The notes: generated by a model not told the origin, from the sequence alone. Shown: positions 51,690 through 59,678, numbered from the stretch's first letter. The stretch: 64,000 nt of DNA from Sulfurospirillum multivorans DSM 12446 (GCF_000568815.1 NZ_CP007201.1:1364001-1428000), one strand, 5' to 3'. Program-made: numbers and translations.

Positions 51690-52247
51690 ATGAGAAGACA
51701 ATTACGTTTCGTAGGTGTAGGTGGTCAGGGTGTTATCTTGGCGGGTGAAATTTTAGCGGTTGCAAAAATCAAAGAGGGCGGTTATGGCGTCAAAGCTTCA
51801 ACCTATACCTCTCAAGTACGCGGAGGTCCAACAAAAGTTGACATTTTACTCGATGAGAGCGAAATCCTTTTTCCTTACGCCAATGAGGGTGAAATTGAGT
51901 TTATGATCGCTACGGCGCAAGTGAGTTTCAATCACTTCAAAAATGGTGTCAAACCCGGTGGTATCATTGTTGTTGAGCCAAACTTGGTAACCGTCAACGA
52001 AGAAGATCGTAAAAAATGGAAGATCATTGAAATTCCTATTATCACGATCGCCAAAGAAGAGGTTGGTAATGTTATCACCCAATCTGTCGTTGCACTTGCC
52101 ATTACAGTCGAGATGACACAAGTACTAGCACACGACTTGGTACGCGAAGTTATGCTCTCCAAAGTGCCTGAAAAAGTTCATGTCGCCAATAATAAAGCGT
52201 ATGAATTGGGTGTCAAATACGCCAAAGAAGCACTCGCTACACTTTAA
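51690..52247 (+). CDS. oorC: 2-oxoglutarate:acceptor oxidoreductase gamma subunit
   Basis: A 185-residue subunit. The ATG at 51690 after AAGGAGCCCC gives MRRQLRFVGVGGQGVILAGEILAVA, the typical GxGGQG start; a longer open frame upstream lies inside oorB and is not coding. YTSQVRGGPTKVDI, a family motif, follows. Last gene of the operon; a strong hairpin follows at 52254-52284. Confidence 0.96.
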   Translation: MRRQLRFVGVGGQGVILAGEILAVAKIKEGGYGVKASTYTSQVRGGPTKVDILLDESEILFPYANEGEIEFMIATAQVSFNHFKNGVKPGGIIVVEPNLVTVNEEDRKKWKIIEIPIITIAKEEVGNVITQSVVALAITVEMTQVLAHDLVREVMLSKVPEKVHVANNKAYELGVKYAKEALATL

Positions 52248-52253
52248 AACTTC

Positions 52254-52284
52254 AAGCTCTTCGGGATCATAACCCGAAGAGCTT
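52254..52284 (+). terminator. Terminator of the sucCD-oorDABC operon
   Basis: Perfect 12-bp stem AAGCTCTTCGGG / CCCGAAGAGCTT with loop ATCATAA, seven bases after the oorC stop. Also suits the convergent membrane-protein gene ending at 52308. Confidence 0.85.
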
Positions 52285-52289
52285 ACTGC

Positions 52290-52301
52290 TTTACATGTAA
52301 A
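52290..52301. repeat. TTTACATGTAAA palindrome after the oor terminator
   Basis: Perfect copy six bases after the hairpin and six bases before the convergent stop codon at 52308. It is the first exact copy after a gap of nearly 10 kb. Confidence 0.9.
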
Positions 52302-52307
52302 ACTATT

Positions 52308-52607
52308 TTAGAAAAATAACCACACGAGTAAAACCACACCAAAGCCAAGATTAAACCAACTCATACCATCTTCAAAGAGATAGATGAGCAGTTCGTAGTT
52401 GTAGCTTTCAAGCGTTGTTGGGTGCATTGATAAACCATTTTGAGCAAAATGGACAATGTCAGTGGCATAAAAATAAGCGATGATCTCAGGAGCGATAAAA
52501 AAGAGTATGACGCCTACAATGCCCCAGAGTGTTTTTTTGGGTTTCATATCCATGAGGGCTTTTTGTGTGGCAGGATGGCGTGCGATTTTTTGGAATTTTT
52601 CTTTCAA
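52308..52607 (-). CDS. Small uncharacterised membrane protein
   Basis: A 99-residue protein predicted to start at TTG 52607, with AAGG five bases upstream; longer versions would run into the tRNA gene. Two hydrophobic segments are clear: LWGIVGVILFFIAPEIIAYFYA and the C-terminal WFNLGFGVVLLVWLFF. The middle (HPTTLESYNYELLIYLFEDG) resembles the periplasmic loop of small conserved Campylobacterota membrane proteins, but I cannot name a family. It starts 16 bases downstream of tRNA-Gly on the same strand, so it probably shares its transcript. Confidence 0.7.
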   Translation of the reverse strand: MKEKFQKIARHPATQKALMDMKPKKTLWGIVGVILFFIAPEIIAYFYATDIVHFAQNGLSMHPTTLESYNYELLIYLFEDGMSWFNLGFGVVLLVWLFF

Positions 52608-52623
52608 AGGAAACCTTGTGATG

Positions 52624-52698
52624 TGGAGCGGGTGACGAGAATCGGACTCGCTACTTTCAGCTTGGGAAGCTAACACTCTACCAATGAGTTACACCCGC
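52624..52698 (-). tRNA. tRNA-Gly, anticodon TCC
   Basis: Minus-strand 75-nt gene including an encoded CCA. The acceptor stem GCGGGTG pairs with CACCCGC, the anticodon stem-loop is TTAGCTTCCCAAGCTGA with TCC in the loop, and the T arm GCGAGTCCGATTCTCGT is canonical. The discriminator is T. It lies directly upstream of the small membrane-protein gene at 52308. Confidence 0.95.
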
Positions 52699-52773
52699 AT
52701 TTTCAAGCAGGCATTATAGCATAGGAAACGCTTAAGAGGAGTATAATTCGGTAGAAAATCCAAAGGAGTCGTG

Positions 52774-53646
52774 ATGGCACATACGTTACATGTAAACAAA
52801 GCATTGAAGCAACAGCAAAATGAGATAGACGATTTTACGATCTATTCAATGCTTTCTCTTTCCGATAAAAATAAATCCAATCAAACCATTTTTCGCAAAA
52901 TTGCCAAAGAAGAGCAAGGGCACTACACGTATCTGAAAACCTACACGCATCAAGAACTTCAACCTCGCCGTTATGTCGTTTTGTTCTATCTTTTCCTTTC
53001 AAAAATTGTGGGCATCTCGTTTACGCTCAAATTTTTAGAGGGACGCGAGGAGGGTGCGAAGGCATTTTACAAAGAGCTCATACTCACTGACCCCAAAGCA
53101 CAAGAGATTTATGAGCAAGAGATTCACCATGAAATAGAGCTTATCGACATGTTGCATGACAAAAAACTGCTTTACGCAGGTGCGATTGTTTTGGGAATGA
53201 ACGATGCCTTAGTCGAACTTACGGGCACGCTGAGCGGCATTGCATTAGCGTTTGATAAAAGCATGGTGGTGGGAGTTACGGGACTTATTATGGGCATTGC
53301 CGCCTCGCTTTCAATGGCTGGGTCTGCTTATTTGGAGTCCAAGGAAAATGTCGGTGATGATGTGAATCCTTTGACCTATTCACTGTACACAGGTGTTTCG
53401 TATATTTTAACAACCGCCATTTTAGTCGCACCTTTTTTCATCTTTGAGAAAATCTCTATTGCCATTATTTGGATGTTTGGTTCCGCACTTGTGGCAATTT
53501 TTCTCTATAATTTTTACATCTCCGTTGCCAAAGATTTGTCCTTTTGGAAACGGGTGCGTGAGATGTCTTACATCACCTTTGGGGTTGCCCTTATCTCGTT
53601 TGGCATCGGTTATGTGGTCAAACATTACTTTGGCATTGAGATCTAA
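52774..53646 (+). CDS. Ferritin-like/VIT1 fusion membrane protein (MbfA/VIT family)
   Basis: A 290-residue fusion. The first 130 residues are ferritin-like (rubrerythrin-type), with the iron-ligand pattern KEEQGHYTYLKTY and later YEQEIHHEIELID. The C-terminal half is a VIT1/CCC1 domain with GMNDALVELTGTLSGIALAF, MGIAASLSMAGSAYLESK and three or four more helices. Such proteins move Fe2+ or Mn2+ across the membrane, and the related MbfA exports iron under stress. ATG 52774 follows AAAGGAG. The palindrome at 52786 encodes Leu-His-Val as codons 5-7. Divergent from tRNA-Gly. Confidence 0.87.
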   Translation: MAHTLHVNKALKQQQNEIDDFTIYSMLSLSDKNKSNQTIFRKIAKEEQGHYTYLKTYTHQELQPRRYVVLFYLFLSKIVGISFTLKFLEGREEGAKAFYKELILTDPKAQEIYEQEIHHEIELIDMLHDKKLLYAGAIVLGMNDALVELTGTLSGIALAFDKSMVVGVTGLIMGIAASLSMAGSAYLESKENVGDDVNPLTYSLYTGVSYILTTAILVAPFFIFEKISIAIIWMFGSALVAIFLYNFYISVAKDLSFWKRVREMSYITFGVALISFGIGYVVKHYFGIEI

Positions 53647-53662
53647 AAAAGCTAGATTAGGT

Positions 53663-53673
53663 TTTACATGTAA
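53663..53673. repeat. TTTACATGTAA palindrome core between the VIT1 fusion and fumC
   Basis: Eleven-base match (one outer base differs) 17 bases after the VIT1-fusion stop. Confidence 0.85.
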
Positions 53674-53741
53674 TTTAAAAAGTGCTATTTTTTTCAAACT
53701 CCGCTGTGCCATAATGAATGAAATGAAATCAAGGAGTCATT

Positions 53742-55133
53742 ATGGATTATAGAATCGAAAAAGACACTATGGGTGAGATCAAAGTTCCCAATGAGCGTTA
53801 CTGGGGAGCTCAAACAGAGCGTAGTTTGGAGAACTTTAAAATCGGCACAGAGAAGATGCCCAAAGAGCTTATTCGCGCCTTTGCACTACTCAAACGCTCT
53901 TTAGCCACGGTCAATCAAAAGCTAAACAAACTCGATGCCAAAAAAGCAGGCGCTATCATCCAAGCATGCGATGAGATTCTTGCAGGTAAATTTGACGGTG
54001 AATTTCCCCTCGCCATCTGGCAAACGGGCAGTGGCACACAGACCAATATGAACCTGAACGAAGTCATTGCTAATCGCGCGACAGAAATATTAGGAGGCGA
54101 TTTTAGAAAAGAGAAACTCATTCACCCCAACGACCATGTCAATATGTCTCAAAGCTCTAACGACACCTTCCCCACAGCCATGCACATCGCCAGTGTCATC
54201 GAAATCGAAGAGCAACTGCTTCCTTCTTTAGAAAAGCTCAAAGAGACACTGGAAGCCAAAGAAAAAGAGTTTGCTGGCATCATCAAAATAGGTCGAACGC
54301 ACCTGCAAGATGCGACACCACTTACATTGGGGCAAGAGTTTAGTGGCTATCGTAGTATGTTGGAGCACTCTTCTTCACACATTCTCTTAGCGCTTCAATC
54401 CTTGCGCGAGCTTGCCATCGGCGGAACGGCTGTGGGCACGGGCATCAACGCGCATCCAAAACTGAGCGAATTTGTCAGTGAAGAGCTTACGAAACTCACA
54501 GGCAAAACCTTTGTCTCTTCTCCCAATAAATTTCACGCCTTAACGTCGCATGATGCGCTCGTTTTTGCCAGTGGTGCAAACAAAGGACTAGCGGCGAACT
54601 TGATGAAAATCGCCAATGACATCAGATGGCTCGCTTCGGGTCCACGGTGTGGCATTGGTGAGCTGAACATTCCTGAGAATGAGCCAGGAAGCTCCATCAT
54701 GCCAGGCAAAGTGAACCCTACGCAAGCCGAAGCAGTGACGATGGTTGCATGCCAAGTGTTTGGTGCCGATACGGCGATTGCATTTGGGGCAAGCCAAGGT
54801 AACTTTGAGCTCAATGTCTTTAAACCCGTCATCATCCTCAATTTCTTGCAACAGGTCAGGCTGTTAGGCGATGTGATGGAGTCGTTTCGGATTCATTGCG
54901 TGGAAGGCATTGAAGCCAACAGTGAGAAGATCGCATCCAACCTTCAAAATTCGTTGATGCTGGTCACGGCACTCAATCCGTACATCGGCTATGAAAACGC
55001 CGCTAAAGTTGCCAAGCTCGCACACAAAGAGCATCTCAGCCTCAAAGAAGCATGCATCAAACTCTCACTTTTAACCTCTGAAGAGTTTGATCGTTATGTG
55101 ATTCCCTCAGAGATGATTCACCCCAAAGCGTAA
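53742..55133 (+). CDS. fumC: Class II fumarate hydratase
   Basis: A 463-residue iron-independent fumarase: fumarate + water to malate. Superfamily signature [15 protein letters not shown] near residue 317. Also visible: [24 protein letters not shown] at the start, [28 protein letters not shown] and [23 protein letters not shown] precedes the ATG. Single gene followed by a hairpin. Completes, with mdh and sucCD, the C4 part of the cycle in this window. Confidence 0.96.
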   Translation: MDYRIEKDTMGEIKVPNERYWGAQTERSLENFKIGTEKMPKELIRAFALLKRSLATVNQKLNKLDAKKAGAIIQACDEILAGKFDGEFPLAIWQTGSGTQTNMNLNEVIANRATEILGGDFRKEKLIHPNDHVNMSQSSNDTFPTAMHIASVIEIEEQLLPSLEKLKETLEAKEKEFAGIIKIGRTHLQDATPLTLGQEFSGYRSMLEHSSSHILLALQSLRELAIGGTAVGTGINAHPKLSEFVSEELTKLTGKTFVSSPNKFHALTSHDALVFASGANKGLAANLMKIANDIRWLASGPRCGIGELNIPENEPGSSIMPGKVNPTQAEAVTMVACQVFGADTAIAFGASQGNFELNVFKPVIILNFLQQVRLLGDVMESFRIHCVEGIEANSEKIASNLQNSLMLVTALNPYIGYENAAKVAKLAHKEHLSLKEACIKLSLLTSEEFDRYVIPSEMIHPKA

Positions 55134-55143
55134 AAATGAGACA

Positions 55144-55170
55144 CGTAGCGATCAAAATGCGGTCGCTACG
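55144..55170 (+). terminator. Hairpin after fumC
   Basis: Stem CGTAGCGA / TCGCTACG with an 11-base loop, ten bases after the fumC stop and followed by CTTTACATGTAACACTTTTG, where a palindrome core takes the place of a plain T-run. Confidence 0.6.
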
Positions 55171-55171
55171 C

Positions 55172-55182
55172 TTTACATGTAA
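55172..55182. repeat. TTTACATGTAA palindrome core after the fumC hairpin
   Basis: One base after the stem at 55144-55170; fourth case of a hairpin followed closely by this palindrome. Confidence 0.85.
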
Positions 55183-55243
55183 CACTTTTGTGACGCATGG
55201 TATGGCTTTTGCATAAACTCCTTAAAATCTTCAAGGAGTTCTC

Positions 55244-55741
55244 TTGGAAACAATCGTTAAAGGTATCAGTAAACCCTTACTTAAAAATGAGCGAAAAATG
55301 GGCACCGAAGCTCCTGCTATCAGCCTTACCATGCAAAGTGGCGAAAGCAAAGTCATCGGTATGTTGGCAACCAAAGTTCAAGTGATGATCACCTTGCCGT
55401 ATCACGATTCTCTAAGCCCCGCACTTTTTGAGATCACACAAAAATACCACGAACAAGCGTTTATCTACTTTATCGGTCCACAGCCGTTAGATCAATCAAT
55501 CAATCCTGCCTGTACTTCGGTTGATTTTGAGGAGTTCACCAAAAAATTTGGTGTCTACATCGATGAAACACTCTGTGCAAAATCTATCTTCATCATCAAT
55601 AAAGATGGTCAATTTGTCTACAAAGAGATCACGAGCGATGTTGAAGATGCGTTTGACCTTGAGATGTTTGAGACGAAGCTTCATGAAGCGATCCATTTTA
55701 AGAAAAAAGGGCATGTGCACGAAAATTGGATGGGCGCATGA
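55244..55741 (+). CDS. Peroxiredoxin-fold (Tpx-like) protein lacking the usual catalytic Cys
   Basis: A 165-residue protein resembling thiol peroxidase Tpx or other redoxins in length and in segments such as KMGTEAPAISLTMQSGESKVIG, the strand FIYFIGPQPLDQSINPACTSVDF, and AKSIFIINKDGQFVYKEI. In place of the peroxidatic T-x-x-C loop it has LPYHDSLSPALFEIT, with no Cys; remaining cysteines lie at TLCAKS (where Tpx has its third segment) and PACTS. So it may bind a partner rather than reduce peroxide. TTG start after AAGGAG. Coupled by a 4-base overlap to an ankyrin protein. Confidence 0.65.
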   Translation: METIVKGISKPLLKNERKMGTEAPAISLTMQSGESKVIGMLATKVQVMITLPYHDSLSPALFEITQKYHEQAFIYFIGPQPLDQSINPACTSVDFEEFTKKFGVYIDETLCAKSIFIINKDGQFVYKEITSDVEDAFDLEMFETKLHEAIHFKKKGHVHENWMGA

Positions 55742-56178
55742 GTGAGCAAACCCTGTTTTGGCTCTCTTCCAATGGGTACGATGCAAATGATCTCAATCTC
55801 GTTGGCAAGTATGGCAATTCTGCCCTGATGAAAGCGGTGCGCGAAGGCAATGCGGCTGTGACTACGGAACTCATTGAAGCAGGTGTGGATCTGGAACTTA
55901 GAAATATCGATGGCAATACCGCCATTTGGAATGCCTGTTTTGGTGGGGATTTTACCTGTGTAGAGCTTTTGGTGAAAGCGGGCATTGAGCTCAACAGCCA
56001 AAATGACAATGGCGTAACGGCGTTAATGTACTGTGCTAGTTCAGGAAAAGAGGCGATGACACGGCTTTTATTAGACTTTCATGCCGATACAACCATCGCT
56101 AATTTGGATGATTTTAAAGCGATCGATCTTGCGAGTACGCCTACTATTTACAAGATGCTCAAAGCAAGCATCTCGTAA
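55738..56178 (+). CDS. Ankyrin-repeat protein
   Basis: A 146-residue protein of about four ankyrin repeats: YGNSALMKAVREGNAAVTTEL, DGNTAIWNACFGGDFTCVELL, NGVTALMYCASSGKEAMTRLL and the partial DFKAIDLASTPTIYKML. No signal peptide, so probably cytoplasmic. ATG 55738 overlaps the redoxin gene's stop (ATGA), so the two are made together. In several bacteria ankyrin proteins accompany catalase or peroxidase genes (KatA-AnkB) and aid the enzyme; here the partner is a cysteine-less redoxin, which is odd. Confidence 0.88.
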   Translation: MSEQTLFWLSSNGYDANDLNLVGKYGNSALMKAVREGNAAVTTELIEAGVDLELRNIDGNTAIWNACFGGDFTCVELLVKAGIELNSQNDNGVTALMYCASSGKEAMTRLLLDFHADTTIANLDDFKAIDLASTPTIYKMLKASIS

Positions 56179-56186
56179 ACAGAGCG

Positions 56187-56197
56187 TTACATGTAAA
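56187..56197. repeat. TTACATGTAAA palindrome between ankyrin gene and marC
   Basis: Eleven-base match in the 21-base gap between convergent genes; no other hairpin is seen there. Confidence 0.85.
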
Positions 56198-56199
56198 GG

Positions 56200-56805
56200 T
56201 TAGTGTAAAAAGTTTTTAATGCCTGTAAAGATGAGTTGCGCCGAAAGTGCTGAGAGCACAAGCCCTGTGACTTTACTAAACACGATCAGTCCTGTTCGCC
56301 CGATCAGTCGTTCGATGTGCCCAGAGAGATAGAGCAACACACCAATGCTAAAAATCGCTCCTAACAGTGCGCTTGAACCAAGCACCAAGTCTTCAATACC
56401 CTCCATATCGGCACCCATAACCATCAGCGCACCCACGGTTCCAGGTCCTACGGTGACGGGAATCGCCAAAGGCACAACGGCATGTTTGAGGATGTCAGCT
56501 TTACATGTAGGCTCAGCATTGACATCTTTTTGCACCAAATCAACAGCGGTAAGAAACAAAAGTGCGCCCGCCCCAATGCGAAACGCATCCAGCGTTATGC
56601 CAAAAAGTTCAAAAATGTATTTGCCAAAAAAGAGAATAATCATACAGCTGATCGCAATCGCCAAGGTTACTTTGATTGCAAGGCGTCTTTTGTCACTTTC
56701 ACTGATCCCTTTGGTCATCGACAAAAAGATGGTCGTGACAAAAAAGGGCGTCATAATAAAAAAGAATTTGACATAAATCGCAAAAAAAGCAGAGAGGTGA
56801 ATCAT
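56200..56805 (-). CDS. MarC-family integral membrane protein
   Basis: A 201-residue MarC/UPF0056 protein with six membrane helices: FFAIYVKFFFIMTPFFVTTI (usually -NPIG- here, but FIMTPF), KVTLAIAISCMIILFFGKYIF, LDAFRIGAGALLFLTAVDLV, VPLAIPVTVGPGTVGALMV (the TPLAxPxxxGPG family motif), and two more. Function unknown despite the historical name. Minus strand, with AGGAGACACC just before the ATG at 56805. A near-palindrome TTACATGTAG lies inside at 56502. Confidence 0.9.
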   Translation of the reverse strand: MIHLSAFFAIYVKFFFIMTPFFVTTIFLSMTKGISESDKRRLAIKVTLAIAISCMIILFFGKYIFELFGITLDAFRIGAGALLFLTAVDLVQKDVNAEPTCKADILKHAVVPLAIPVTVGPGTVGALMVMGADMEGIEDLVLGSSALLGAIFSIGVLLYLSGHIERLIGRTGLIVFSKVTGLVLSALSAQLIFTGIKNFLH

Positions 56806-56870
56806 GGTGTCTCCTTAAAAAGAGTTGGCATTATAGCACTTTTTCAGTTGCGCTTTGGCAGAATGGAGGC

Positions 56871-57476
56871 ATGAAAAAAGAGATCCTTTACCTAACCGAA
56901 TATTTAGCCAAAAGTCAAGGCGAACAAGAACGCGCTTTTTATGAATTACTAGTGCAAAACCTTACTTCCTTAGAGCTTTACACGCCCACTAAATTTACGC
57001 AAGTACAGATCAGCGCTTTAATGTCCCGACAAGGGTTTTGTGCTCCTTCTGGCTTTATTGAGGGAACAAAAGCGCTAGATGCTGCTTTTGAGTCTGCTCT
57101 TCCTAAACCACTGCAAGAAGCTAAGAAAAGCCTTTTTATGACACTGTTAAGCGTCAATTTTCCTAAAAAGAAAGGGTTTTTGAACGTCTCATTAGACCTT
57201 TTTCTTTCCCAACTCGAACCCGTGGAAAAAAGCATCTATGAAAACCTTTTAGCCTATGTGTCAGGACTCAATCGCGCCCTTGCGCTATTTTTTGTCTTAG
57301 GTAAAGAAGATGTGCAAAACTTCACACCAGAGCGGTTAGTGGTTTTTGGAGAATCTTTACATGTGAAGCTTTTGGAATTTCTCTTTAACGAAGAAGAAAA
57401 CGCTTTGCTGAGTCAAGGACTGAAAGAGTTACTTGGGGTTTACCTGAGCCTTTATGGCAAATATCTTTACATGTAA
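56871..57476 (+). CDS. Uncharacterised helical protein
   Basis: A 201-residue cytoplasmic-looking protein, entirely helical by pattern, with no membrane segment, signal peptide or Cys cluster. A Pro/Lys-rich loop sits at NFPKKKGFL (about residue 103). The overall shape recalls TorD-like chaperones, but I see no TorD motif, so I do not assign it. TGGCAGAATGGAGG precedes the ATG. The last residues LYM-stop are spelled by a palindrome copy (57466), as in the gene ending at 5407. It lies between marC and the DUF1847 gene. Confidence 0.65.
   Translation: MKKEILYLTEYLAKSQGEQERAFYELLVQNLTSLELYTPTKFTQVQISALMSRQGFCAPSGFIEGTKALDAAFESALPKPLQEAKKSLFMTLLSVNFPKKKGFLNVSLDLFLSQLEPVEKSIYENLLAYVSGLNRALALFFVLGKEDVQNFTPERLVVFGESLHVKLLEFLFNEEENALLSQGLKELLGVYLSLYGKYLYM
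57466..57476. repeat. TTTACATGTAA palindrome core supplying a stop codon
   Basis: Read on the plus strand as ..TAC-ATG-TAA, it makes the Tyr-Met-stop end of the gene at 56871-57476. Confidence 0.9.
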
Positions 57477-57510
57477 CCCTAAACGGTCAATTTTAGTCTT
57501 TCGTTTACGT

Positions 57511-57516
57511 TATAAT
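57511..57516 (+). promoter_or_regulatory. -10 box upstream of the DUF1847 gene
   Basis: Consensus TATAAT 29 bases before the ATG at 57546, inside TACGTTATAATTGTC. The AAAGGT before the ATG acts as ribosome binding site. Confidence 0.4.
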
Positions 57517-57545
57517 TGTCATTATAAATTCTAAAGGTTTAGACA

Positions 57546-58202
57546 ATGAATAAAGATGAAAAAGAGCTCAGTTGTGCTGAGTGTGGAACGCTGAACTGCC
57601 ATAAACACGAGAGCCGTTACCCTAAGTTTTGTTTGACGACCAATGTTGATGAGGATATGCTCGAAGAGTCTCTTGAGTGCTACCAAGAAGAGGGGATTGA
57701 CCGCAAAATTGCCATGGCGGCGGCTGACATTGAGGGTGAGTATTATGGACAACTCACACGTGTCGAAGAGATACTTGCTTTTGCAAGACGCATTGGTGCT
57801 AAAAAGATTGGCATAGCTTCGTGTGTTGGATTAGCGGCTGAGTCTAAAATTTTTGCTGAGATTCTCAAAGTCAATGGCTTTGATGTTTTTATGGCAATCT
57901 GTAAAGTAGGCTCACGCGATAAATGCGAAATAGGACTCAAAGAAGAGCAAAAAATTCGCCCTAATACGTTTGAGCCGATGTGCAATCCTGTCCTTCAAGC
58001 CAAGTATTTAAACAAAGCCAAGACGGATCTCAATGTCATTATGGGGTTGTGTGTCGGGCACGATTCACTGTTTATCAAATACGCCAAAGCGACGACAACC
58101 TATCTTGTCGTAAAAGATCGTGTTTTAGGGCACAATCCTGTTGCAGCACTCTACACTACAGGTACTTACTATAAAAAGTTACTCAGTCCAAAAGAGTATT
58201 AA
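57546..58202 (+). CDS. DUF1847 cysteine-rich protein
   Basis: A 218-residue protein of the DUF1847 family, thought to bind metal. An N-terminal CAECGTLNCHKHESRYPKFC holds four Cys and a His. Conserved later stretches are RVEEILAFARRIGAKKIGIASCVGLAAES, VGSRDKCEIGL, MCNPVLQAKYLN and IMGLCVGHDSLFIKYAKA with further Cys/His. Cytoplasmic, about the family's usual length. Function unknown; the pattern suggests a FeS or zinc-dependent redox role. A palindrome copy follows its stop (58206). Confidence 0.88.
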   Translation: MNKDEKELSCAECGTLNCHKHESRYPKFCLTTNVDEDMLEESLECYQEEGIDRKIAMAAADIEGEYYGQLTRVEEILAFARRIGAKKIGIASCVGLAAESKIFAEILKVNGFDVFMAICKVGSRDKCEIGLKEEQKIRPNTFEPMCNPVLQAKYLNKAKTDLNVIMGLCVGHDSLFIKYAKATTTYLVVKDRVLGHNPVAALYTTGTYYKKLLSPKEY

Positions 58203-58205
58203 TTT

Positions 58206-58217
58206 TTTACATGTAAA
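58206..58217. repeat. TTTACATGTAAA palindrome after the DUF1847 gene
   Basis: Perfect copy four bases past the stop codon, between this gene and the convergent ferredoxin-type gene ending at 58249. Confidence 0.9.
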
Positions 58218-58248
58218 GAGGAGAGTACCTAGAATTTGTATTCTCTTA

Positions 58249-59523
58249 TTATTTAATATCCGCCAAAAGTTTTGCAAAATAACGCGATTTGATCTGCTCA
58301 CTTGCCATGATCTGTTTGATGGGTGGAAGTTTAAGCAGCACGCCCAAAATTGCTGCCATTGCGCGGTGATTCCAGAGTGCGTGGTTATCAAAAATAAGAT
58401 CTTGCAGTTTCCCTCGCTCTATCGCCATCATCACTGTTTTATGCGCAGCGTTAACGGGGGTAATGATGCGTTTAGCACGCTCTTTTAAAGAGATGACATG
58501 ATCTTTGCATGCAGTAACACAAATACCGCAACCCAAACAGCGACTCTCATCTAACGTAGCTTTTAGTCTCTTTGGCTTTTGCGGATCGTGTGCTGAAACC
58601 ATTGAGATAGCCTCTACGGGACAGGCTTGAGCACATTGGCTACAACCATGACATGTAATAAGATCCATTTGGGGTAAAAAATTGGTGGTTTCTACGGGAT
58701 TTAAAAAGGCAAAACGGCGCGCGGCGGTGAGTGCTTCGCAACAACAGCTGCAACAATTGCAGATAAAATTGACCCCATTTTGTGCATTTTCACCAAATTG
58801 CACCAGTTTATATTCTCTGGCTTGCTCTAAAAGTTCTAACCCTTCGCTTTTTTCTACGAGCCTTGTATAGCCATGTTTGGAGAGCGAGTGTGCTGTGTGA
58901 CCAAACGTCATACAAATCTCCAGCGGAGCATCACAAGCCGTTCCTAAATGTTGCTTTTTATGACGACAATAACAGAGTCCCACACCCATAAATTTAGAAC
59001 TCTCAATGATATGCGAAGCACGCTCATAATCAAGCACATACAGACTGTTTTGAGGCGAGAGCGCATTTTCATTGACAAAAGTACGCCCTGGTTTGGTTTC
59101 ACCCGTAAAGAGCGCTTTGATGAACTCCTCTTCAACACTGAGGTATTGGTAAAAAAGTTCTGAGATCAATTTTTGATCAACATGTCCGCCTGTGCGCATC
59201 AAGCTAAACTCAAAAAAACCAGCCATCGGAGGAGGGAGCACATAGGTAGAACTTCCCTCTTGTTCAATATCGATCAAAAGTGCTTTGGAACAGAGTGTAT
59301 CGAGTATTTTGTGGGCTTCCAAAACACTGACGCTCCAGCTTTGCGCGGCGATTTCTGCTTTAAAAGGTTTGATGGGAAGGAGAGCAACAAGTTCGGCTTC
59401 TTTGGGCGTAAAAAGAAGGCTTAGAATTTTATGGAGGGTTTGAGAGGGAGGCGCACCCAAAGGAAAGTGGTTGAGCCGCTCAATGAGGTGCGTGTAACCT
59501 TCTCGTGAAGTGAGGTGTGACAT
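58249..59523 (-). CDS. Winged-helix and bis-[4Fe-4S] ferredoxin-domain protein
   Basis: A 424-residue protein. The N-terminal third has a helix-turn-helix-like region (LLFTPKEAELVALLPIKPF, AQSWSVSVLEAHKILDTLCSK). The middle has clustered cysteines (GLCYCRHKKQH, CDAPLEICMTFG and CNCCSCCCEAL). The C-terminal part is a two-cluster ferredoxin: CHGCSQCAQACPVEA and CLGCGICVTACKDHV. Proteins of this build are annotated as 4Fe-4S-binding proteins in Campylobacterota and sulfate reducers; their partner is unknown, perhaps a reductase or a redox-sensing regulator. GGAG upstream of ATG 59523. Preceded by the structured leader at 59550-59678. Confidence 0.8.
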   Translation of the reverse strand: MSHLTSREGYTHLIERLNHFPLGAPPSQTLHKILSLLFTPKEAELVALLPIKPFKAEIAAQSWSVSVLEAHKILDTLCSKALLIDIEQEGSSTYVLPPPMAGFFEFSLMRTGGHVDQKLISELFYQYLSVEEEFIKALFTGETKPGRTFVNENALSPQNSLYVLDYERASHIIESSKFMGVGLCYCRHKKQHLGTACDAPLEICMTFGHTAHSLSKHGYTRLVEKSEGLELLEQAREYKLVQFGENAQNGVNFICNCCSCCCEALTAARRFAFLNPVETTNFLPQMDLITCHGCSQCAQACPVEAISMVSAHDPQKPKRLKATLDESRCLGCGICVTACKDHVISLKERAKRIITPVNAAHKTVMMAIERGKLQDLIFDNHALWNHRAMAAILGVLLKLPPIKQIMASEQIKSRYFAKLLADIK

Positions 59524-59549
59524 GTGATCATCTCCTTTAAAAAAGGTAG

Positions 59550-59678
59550 AGAACTTATTTAAATAAAAGCGCCAAGGGTGCGTGAGCTTTCCGCTGAGGA
59601 AAACCCAGTGTTAACGTAGCTTAAGAAGCTTTGCTTTAAAAGCGTGTTAAGAGTTCTGTAAAGAACTCTATTTAAATA
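59550..59678 (-). ncRNA. Unidentified structured leader flanked by direct repeats
   Basis: The 144-base gap between yggS and the ferredoxin-type gene is unusually structured. It is bounded by AGAACTTATTTAAATA (59550-59565) and AGAACTCTATTTAAATA (59662-59678). Inside are the stems AGAGTTC/GAACTCT (59650-59668) and, on the minus strand, GGGT/ACCC enclosing TTTCC/GGAAA (about 59577-59607). The plus strand has GGGTGC....GCTGAGGAAAACCC, like the 5' half of a thiamine-pyrophosphate riboswitch, but the second half is missing and the strand is wrong for the downstream gene. It may be a cis-regulatory RNA, a small RNA or a mobile-element remnant. Confidence 0.35.

Noticed and set aside
49386-52247. 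Pyruvate:ferredoxin oxidoreductase
   Set aside because: The order D-A-B-C, subunit sizes and linkage to sucCD favour the 2-oxoglutarate enzyme; substrate specificity cannot be proved from sequence.
59571-59607. TPP riboswitch
   Set aside because: Only GGGTGC and CTGAG..ACCC of the first half match; the second half (CTGATC and the TAATxCCAGCG region) is absent, and the matching strand has no suitable downstream thiamine gene. Kept only as an unexplained structured leader.
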